Part shown: positions 7,001 to 8,668 of the stretch, piece by piece
Layout: the number at the start of each line of letters is the position of its first letter
How positions within the stretch are numbered: the stretch's first letter is position 1
Assembly (NCBI GenBank): GCA_910579725.1
Contig: CAJTUD010000090.1
Span: 1-8,668 of the forward strand
DNA length: 8,668 nucleotides
DNA from: an uncultured Oscillospiraceae bacterium
GTDB taxonomy: Bacteria; Bacillota; Clostridia; Oscillospirales; Oscillospiraceae
Direction: 5' to 3'
The notes under the pieces: generated by a model
What the model was told of the DNA's origin: nothing
The model's input: the letters and a program-made list of their open reading frames with translations, nothing else
Databases searched by the model: none
Translations under genes and position numbers: made by a program

Positions 7001-8668
7001 TCAGCAGGCGGGTGATCTCGTCCTCCGTGATGAAACTGGCCTTTGCCGGAGCGAACCCCTCTGCCGCCTTATATTGCTCTTTTACCGCAGATAAACGGTC
7101 GATACGTGTGAGCAGGTAAACCGGGTCATGAATTTTATGAAAGCGCAGGAGGTTCGAGTTAAATCTGTACTTATCCAGAAATGCGTCCACTTCCCGCCAA
7201 ATTTGCTGCCGGTGAACCGGGAGCTTCAGCAGTTCAGAAATCTCCTTTGTATCGTCCGGGAAACCTTTACCCAAGAAGTGCTGAGAAATGATGGGCATAA
7301 GGTTCAGTTTCTTTGCACTGTCGCTGAAATCCTGGCGGAGATACCACAGCTTTTCCGCCAGTTCCCGCACTTCGTTATCAGGAGCGGCGTCAATTTTATC
7401 CTGCGTGGCGAACATTCCATCCCGCAGGAGGTTGGAGGTCATAGCGGCGGCGCTCACCCAGGATATGAGTGTGCTGCCAGGGCCAAATGCAGACCGTCCC
7501 GGCGCGATGCGGAAGCCCTCGCTGTTAAACCACAGAGAATATTCCTGCCCGCCAATGGTAACGCCCTTGCCGCCCTCCCCAAACTCCTTTTTCATAAAAG
7601 AGGCAGCATCGGAGCCGGTGGGACCCTTCTGGAAAAATGCTACAATACGCTCAATGCTGTGCTTCTCGTTGCCGCCGCAGGTGAGGGCGCGGCCAATGAC
7701 CGCAGACTGCACCTGACCGGAAGGAGTAGACGTATGCTGCTGGGTTGTCCGCCGGTCCTCCTCCTGGGCTTCGGCAATACTTTCAATCTGTTCCTCCACC
7801 GTGGGGAACAGGGAGAACAGCGAGAGGTCCGGCAACCCAGGGGTAGGCGGTTCCTCCACAGACGCAGAAACGGCGGGCTGTTCGCCCACCGTCTCCTGCT
7901 GTTCCTGATTTACTTGTAGACGATCTCCGCCAGCACGATCTCCTCCGCCTGGGCCGTGAAGCTGTTCACCGCCTGGACCCATCCCATCTGATCGCGGGCC
8001 TTCATCGCCTCGTCCACGCCGTTCTGCTTCTTCAAGTCGGCCACCATCCGGTCCACCTGCTCCTGGGCCTGCCGGTCGATCTCCCGCAGGTGCGGGTACA
8101 GCCGCCCCGTCAGCAGCATGGAGGTGTACGTCCCTGGGTGGTGTTCCTCCAGGAATGTCTCCCGCAGCATCCCGTACTTGCCCAGGGGCATTTCCTCCCA
8201 CTCGTCCGCTCCGTCCACTTCCAGGTCGGGAATCAGGTAATCGCCCGCCTGCTTGTAAGTCAGTTCCATCGTCATGGATAACGCTCCTTTCTTCACTTTC
8301 ACGCTTTACAGCGTTAAATTCTTCCTTGACCTTAGTATAGTCGATCACAGGCGATTTTGCAAGAGGTTTTTCAATATTTTTTTCTTTATTTTTCGCCTGT
8401 TCCCGGTCATAGGTCTTGACGGCGCGGCCGATTTCTTCCAGAAGGTCCAGGGAGACTTTGCTGGCGGCGCTGCCCAAATGGTGAAGGACGGCGGGGGTGG
8501 AAAACTCGACAATGCCCGCAAGGTCCTCGTCCTCCAAATACTCGCTGGGGTCCAGGCCGCAGCGGGTCAGGAGGGTGTACTGGACGCTGGCGGTCAGAAG
8601 GTTTTTATAGCGTACTTCCAGATTGAGGTCGTCCAGTTCCTCCAAAAAGCTGTCCCGTACGTCATAGC
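1..8668 (-). CDS. Giant mobile-element polyvalent protein (LtrC-like, MutS domain I-like x2, N6-adenine methylase, SNF2/DEAH helicase), partial at both ends
   Basis: One frame is open across the whole window: 2,888 complete codons, with neither start nor stop inside it. It begins in an LtrC-like region and ends partway through a helicase, so the start, the helicase C-terminal lobe and anything beyond are missing. Two assignments rest on clear motifs: an N6-adenine methylase (motif I LEPSMGIGNF, motif IV GNVPFG) and an SNF2-type helicase (GAGKT, DEAH, TGTPISN). This methylase-helicase pairing is that of phage P1 DarB and of large antirestriction-type proteins of conjugative elements, which are thought to protect incoming element DNA in a new host. 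Upstream modules include two MutS domain I-like segments, a duplicated 'GEGG' domain and Pro/Ala/Glu-rich linkers. The protein has no visible signal peptide or membrane segment in the window and should act on DNA in the cytoplasm. A complete tnpV gene is embedded in one linker in another frame. Family and motifs are confident; the biological role is inferred. Confidence 0.94.
1042..2459 (-). other. Connector between methylase and helicase
   Basis: Residues about 2070-2542. The segment starts with an EHPDMVLGQP stretch and continues as a long, mainly helical region (ERAMGMIAIRDCARKLIDLQ, NRLYDAFTKKHGLLNSLGNK, then a run leading to DEYLSGNVRVKLAQARAAA and GASWIDPEIYQQFMFELLG). Its general pattern, including the DEYLSGNVR segment, is familiar from other fused methylase-helicase proteins of mobile elements, where it probably couples the two activities. 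No catalytic motif is visible in it. Confidence 0.6.
2460..3296 (-). other. N6-adenine DNA methylase domain
   Basis: Residues about 1791-2069. Landmarks in order are YVGWGGIAGAFDE, NAHYTSPTVIKAMY, motif I LEPSMGIGNFFG (1909-1920, the S-adenosylmethionine site), YGVELDDLTGRIAKQLY (motif II acidic residue), motif IV GNVPFGQY (N1973-V-P-F1976) and RPGGVVAFVTSRYTMD. Motif IV is NVPF rather than the usual NPPF/Y; I recall this form in the large methylase-helicase proteins of phages and conjugative elements. The domain should transfer methyl groups to adenine N6; the recognition sequence cannot be read from the sequence. Confidence 0.9.
3501..3590 (-). repeat. GMELT beta motif, copy 2
   Basis: Residues 1693-1722, beginning IPVGMELTVNGQRVKIHSVD. 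It lies 78 residues after copy 1, separated by a hydrophobic segment (WFPIFRSEPIPFVREFIEEA) and a helix. After it comes a short helix and then a proline-rich linker (3440-3297) leading to the methylase. Confidence 0.7.
3735..3824 (-). repeat. GMELT beta motif, copy 1
   Basis: Residues 1615-1644, beginning IPLGMELTMDGRRMKIDSVD. It is identical to copy 2 at 16 of 30 positions with no gaps, so it is an internal tandem duplication of a small, probably all-beta unit. It follows directly on MutS-like module 2. Confidence 0.7.
3891..4133 (-). other. MutS domain I-like module 2, degenerate
   Basis: Residues 1512-1592. YLDLKAQYPDKL matches the start of MutS domain I almost word for word (YLEIKAQYPD). 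It is followed by VQVGKYMLFYGKDAEAA in place of GDFYE-F-EDA, then LLTRDIPG, and a helix-strand end LTDLLEHGHSVVMARP like MutS 'L-EKGYKVAI-EQ'. The Phe is replaced by Tyr and the Glu by Leu, and the MCGVP-H segment is lost (FVTGTSLGW instead). The fold is likely kept while mispair probing is not. Confidence 0.68.
4160..5189 (-). other. Unassigned helical and acidic linker region of the giant protein
   Basis: Residues about 1160-1502. I see a helical segment (VRQIYEHYTPIVKNMVLAD, then AIKRAVLAINETPLLKQYYD), a short alpha/beta piece (FEIVRLWGNGPFGIYDNALE, then a SAENYLANIHR helix), another helical piece (LYETALKILDRAIG, LPMFREWLVEDLMERRYQD) and finally a Pro/Glu/Ala-rich, probably disordered linker leading to the second MutS-like copy. 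I recognise none of these as a named family. Confidence 0.4.
5190..5570 (-). other. Unassigned conserved-looking domain (QNGDLMRDPEM)
   Basis: Residues about 1033-1159. The segment has a mixed alpha/beta look: LNYRNFVKLFPEI, LHLEWI, AVSHTYTQNGDLMRDPEMTF, TFRQDGSIQIYQEVYPEPG and a final helix LNTFAQQWLKNISEQGY. It resembles a domain of unknown function found in plasmid and element proteins (I think DUF6908, but I am not certain of the number). The preceding 100 residues form a separate alpha/beta stretch (residues about 935-1030) that I do not recognise. Confidence 0.4.
5890..6146 (-). other. MutS domain I-like module 1, Phe-x-Glu intact
   Basis: Residues 841 to about 926. The order of landmarks matches the N-terminal mismatch-recognition domain of MutS: YKEIK, a hydrophobic strand IVLFQ, VGDFFEIFGEDA (MutS: GDFYE-F-EDA), LDLSLTTR (LDITLT-R), MCGVPVHAVEQYVEKL (MCGVPYHA-E-Y---L) and a last strand VTLAPVE. 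The mispair-probing Phe and Glu correspond to F866 and E868, both present. The clamp, lever and ATPase domains of MutS are not visible nearby, so this would be an isolated recognition module grafted into the giant protein. Confidence 0.8.
6225..6239 (-). other. QFSLF, possible DnaN sliding-clamp-binding motif
   Basis: Residues 810-814 are QFSLF, one residue from the consensus QLSLF. The motif lies in a long, probably disordered linker, after a basic Ala/Arg-rich stretch (RLAAAARALANKRR) and before a Pro/Glu/Ala-rich stretch. It is 27 residues upstream of the first MutS domain I-like module. MutS itself binds the clamp through such a peptide. The motif is seen; its binding role is inferred. 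Confidence 0.45.
6876..7004 (-). repeat. Duplicated 'GEGG' domain, copy 2 (core)
   Basis: Residues 555-597, 227 residues after copy 1 and separated from it by a helical segment with the landmarks LAEKLWYLRQDFSD and FLDKYRFNSNLLRFH. The copy ends with SYGEGGRCYTGY followed by a Tyr/Gly-rich stretch, a Trp (TLNWNQV) and a helix. The full domain probably spans 7037-6714. Function unknown. Confidence 0.65.
7557..7685 (-). repeat. Duplicated 'GEGG' domain, copy 1 (core)
   Basis: Residues 328-370 of the visible frame. The core pairs without gaps with copy 2 at 16 of 43 positions. Shared landmarks are LT at the start, a central Phe and Gly, then F-[ML]-K-K-x-[FY]-G-E-G-G and a final Thr. Similarity continues weakly beyond the core: a Trp near 395, then a 'DGMFATQDK' segment paired with 'SGQYLNDQEK' of copy 2, so the full domain probably spans about 7700-7391. 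I recall this paired module in related clostridial element proteins but know no function for it. Confidence 0.65.
7806..7829 (-). other. DLSLF / LFSLF hydrophobic motif, possible sliding-clamp-binding peptide
   Basis: Residues 280-287 read DLSLFSLF, followed by PTVEEQIESI. DLSLF differs from the established sliding-clamp (DnaN) binding consensus QL[S/D]LF only at the first residue, and LFSLF overlaps it. It sits in an acidic Pro-rich linker at the exit of the overprinted region, where short binding peptides are usually found. The lack of the key Gln makes this weaker than the later QFSLF. Confidence 0.35.
7910..8275 (-). CDS. tnpV: TnpV, transposon-encoded small protein, nested out of frame inside the giant gene
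   Basis: A 121-residue protein of the TnpV family, first described in the Tn4451/Tn4453 group of clostridial mobilisable transposons; its function is not established. Recognisable blocks, in order, are TYKQAGDYLIPDL near the start, LGKYGMLRETFLEEHHP, LLTGRLYPHLREIDRQAQEQ, then DQMGWVQAVN and AEEIVLAEIVY at the end. The length is typical of the family. The ATG at 8275 is chosen because AGGAG (8288-8284) lies 8 bases upstream and because family members begin a few residues before TYKQ. A GTG start at 8302 would place that ribosome binding site inside the gene. The gene lies wholly within the giant minus-strand frame, shifted by one base: each giant codon takes the third base of one tnpV codon and the first two of the next. 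A sigma-A-like promoter lies about 60 bases upstream. The family call is strong. Whether it is expressed independently is not shown by sequence alone. Confidence 0.86.
   Translation of the reverse strand: MTMELTYKQAGDYLIPDLEVDGADEWEEMPLGKYGMLRETFLEEHHPGTYTSMLLTGRLYPHLREIDRQAQEQVDRMVADLKKQNGVDEAMKARDQMGWVQAVNSFTAQAEEIVLAEIVYK
7910..8275 (-). other. Gly/Pro/Arg-rich linker of the giant protein, overprinted on tnpV
   Basis: Read in the giant frame, this stretch gives a low-complexity chain rich in Gly, Pro, Arg, Asp and Ala (examples: AGDIPGGTPPRD, PAGDRPAGPGAGG), with no stop over 120 codons. The first base of each giant codon is the third base of a tnpV codon. Because tnpV third positions are mostly G or C here, Gly/Arg/Pro/Ala/Asp codons follow automatically. 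The segment is therefore best explained as a by-product of tnpV coding that has become, or serves as, a flexible spacer. Confidence 0.75.
8284..8290 (-). promoter_or_regulatory. Ribosome binding site of tnpV
   Basis: AAAGGAG at 8290-8284 is followed by an 8-base spacer and the ATG at 8275. It decides between this start, a second ATG at 8269 (14-base spacing) and a GTG at 8302 that would include it. The same bases encode Arg-Ser of the giant frame. Confidence 0.75.
8301..8314 (-). repeat. Small perfect hairpin in the tnpV leader
   Basis: ACGCT, a four-base loop, then AGCGT forms a 5-bp perfect inverted repeat between the putative promoter and the ribosome binding site. It could fold in the tnpV leader RNA or serve as a small operator, but 5 bp is short enough to be chance. 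Confidence 0.25.
8334..8362 (-). promoter_or_regulatory. Candidate sigma-A promoter for nested tnpV
   Basis: On the minus strand, TTGCAA (8362-8357) and TATACT (8339-8334) are separated by exactly 17 bases. They match the -35 consensus at 4 of 6 positions and the -10 consensus at 5 of 6. Predicted transcription would start near 8327, leaving a leader of about 50 bases to the tnpV ATG. The stretch is AT-rich compared with its surroundings and is at the same time coding for the Lys/Glu-rich linker of the giant protein. Confidence 0.5.

Larger units (their letters stand above)
8300..8666 (-). other. LtrC-like C-terminal segment and charged linker of the giant protein
   Basis: Residues 1 to about 90 of the visible frame (landmarks YKNLLTASVQYTLLTRCGLD, then EYLEDEDL and a helical stretch ending LLEEIGRAVKTYDRE) resemble the helical C-terminal part of LtrC-like proteins of lactococcal and clostridial conjugative elements. 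Those are ArdC/zincin-type antirestriction candidates, and their catalytic part would lie to the right of this window. It is followed by a Lys/Glu-rich, probably disordered linker (about 90-122) whose DNA also carries the tnpV promoter. The LtrC link rests on remembered family sequence, so it is moderate. Confidence 0.55.

Noticed and set aside
5190..7094. Plus-strand open frame of 634 codons
   Set aside because: Antisense to the GEGG, linker and first MutS-like regions; no domain or family pattern, and composition typical of a shadow frame.
7128..7919. Plus-strand open frame of 263 codons, including an ATG at 7735 with AAGGAG upstream
   Set aside because: The ribosome-binding-like sequence is antisense to coding sequence for Ser-Thr-Pro codons of the giant gene, and the product has no family pattern. 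Taken as coincidence.
8276..8302. GTG at 8302 as the tnpV start
   Set aside because: It would place the AGGAG site inside the gene and add nine residues not typical of the family. The ATG at 8275 has the right spacing.
7910..8302. tnpV as an insertion that breaks the giant gene into two genes
   Set aside because: The giant frame has no stop across the region and is in the same register on both sides, so the sequence does not show a break. Separate translation from internal starts remains possible.
8367..8393. T-rich run on the plus strand as a terminator
   Set aside because: No GC-rich stem precedes it and no plus-strand gene ends there. It is the complement of Lys/Asn codons of the giant protein's linker.

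Overview
The window lies inside one very large gene on the minus strand. A single reading frame (codons running 8666-8664 down to 5-3) is open from the right edge to the left edge: 2,888 consecutive sense codons with no stop. I checked the frame register at both ends and at several points between. Both termini of the protein are outside the window, so its full length is unknown. The style is that of the giant accessory ('polyvalent') proteins of integrative and conjugative elements in Clostridia of the gut (Oscillospiraceae or Lachnospiraceae type). The reasons are clearly GC-rich coding, an LtrC-like segment, a TnpV gene, and a DarB-like methylase-helicase pair. The species assignment is inference.

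Domain order, N- to C-terminal (numbered from the right edge of the window): the tail of an LtrC-like region (about 1-90); a Lys/Glu-rich linker; a Gly/Pro/Arg-rich linker (about 130-252); a DLSLF/LFSLF motif (280-287); two copies of a repeated 'GEGG' domain (328-370 and 555-597 as cores); a basic Ala-rich linker carrying QFSLF (810-814); a domain resembling the N-terminal mismatch-recognition domain of MutS, with its Phe-x-Glu intact (841 to about 926); an unassigned domain (about 1033-1159); further unassigned helical segments; a second, degenerate MutS domain I-like copy (1512-1592); a duplicated 30-residue beta motif (1615-1644 and 1693-1722); a proline-rich linker; an N6-adenine methylase (about 1791-2069); a conserved connector; and the first half of an SNF2/DEAH helicase (about 2543 to the left edge).

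Inside the Gly/Pro/Arg-rich linker, on the same strand but in a different frame, sits a complete tnpV gene (8275-7910) with a good ribosome binding site and a plausible sigma-A promoter upstream. The promoter overlaps the codons of the Lys/Glu-rich linker. The giant frame stays open across all of tnpV, and its odd composition there is what GC-rich third codon positions of tnpV would force on it. This nested arrangement, and the combination of two MutS domain I-like modules, possible sliding-clamp-binding peptides, a methylase and a helicase in one polypeptide, are the most interesting features here.

There is no gene-free stretch over 300 bases. I saw no tRNA, rRNA, CRISPR array, insertion sequence end or attachment site. 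The long plus-strand reading frames are antisense shadows of the GC-rich coding strand.
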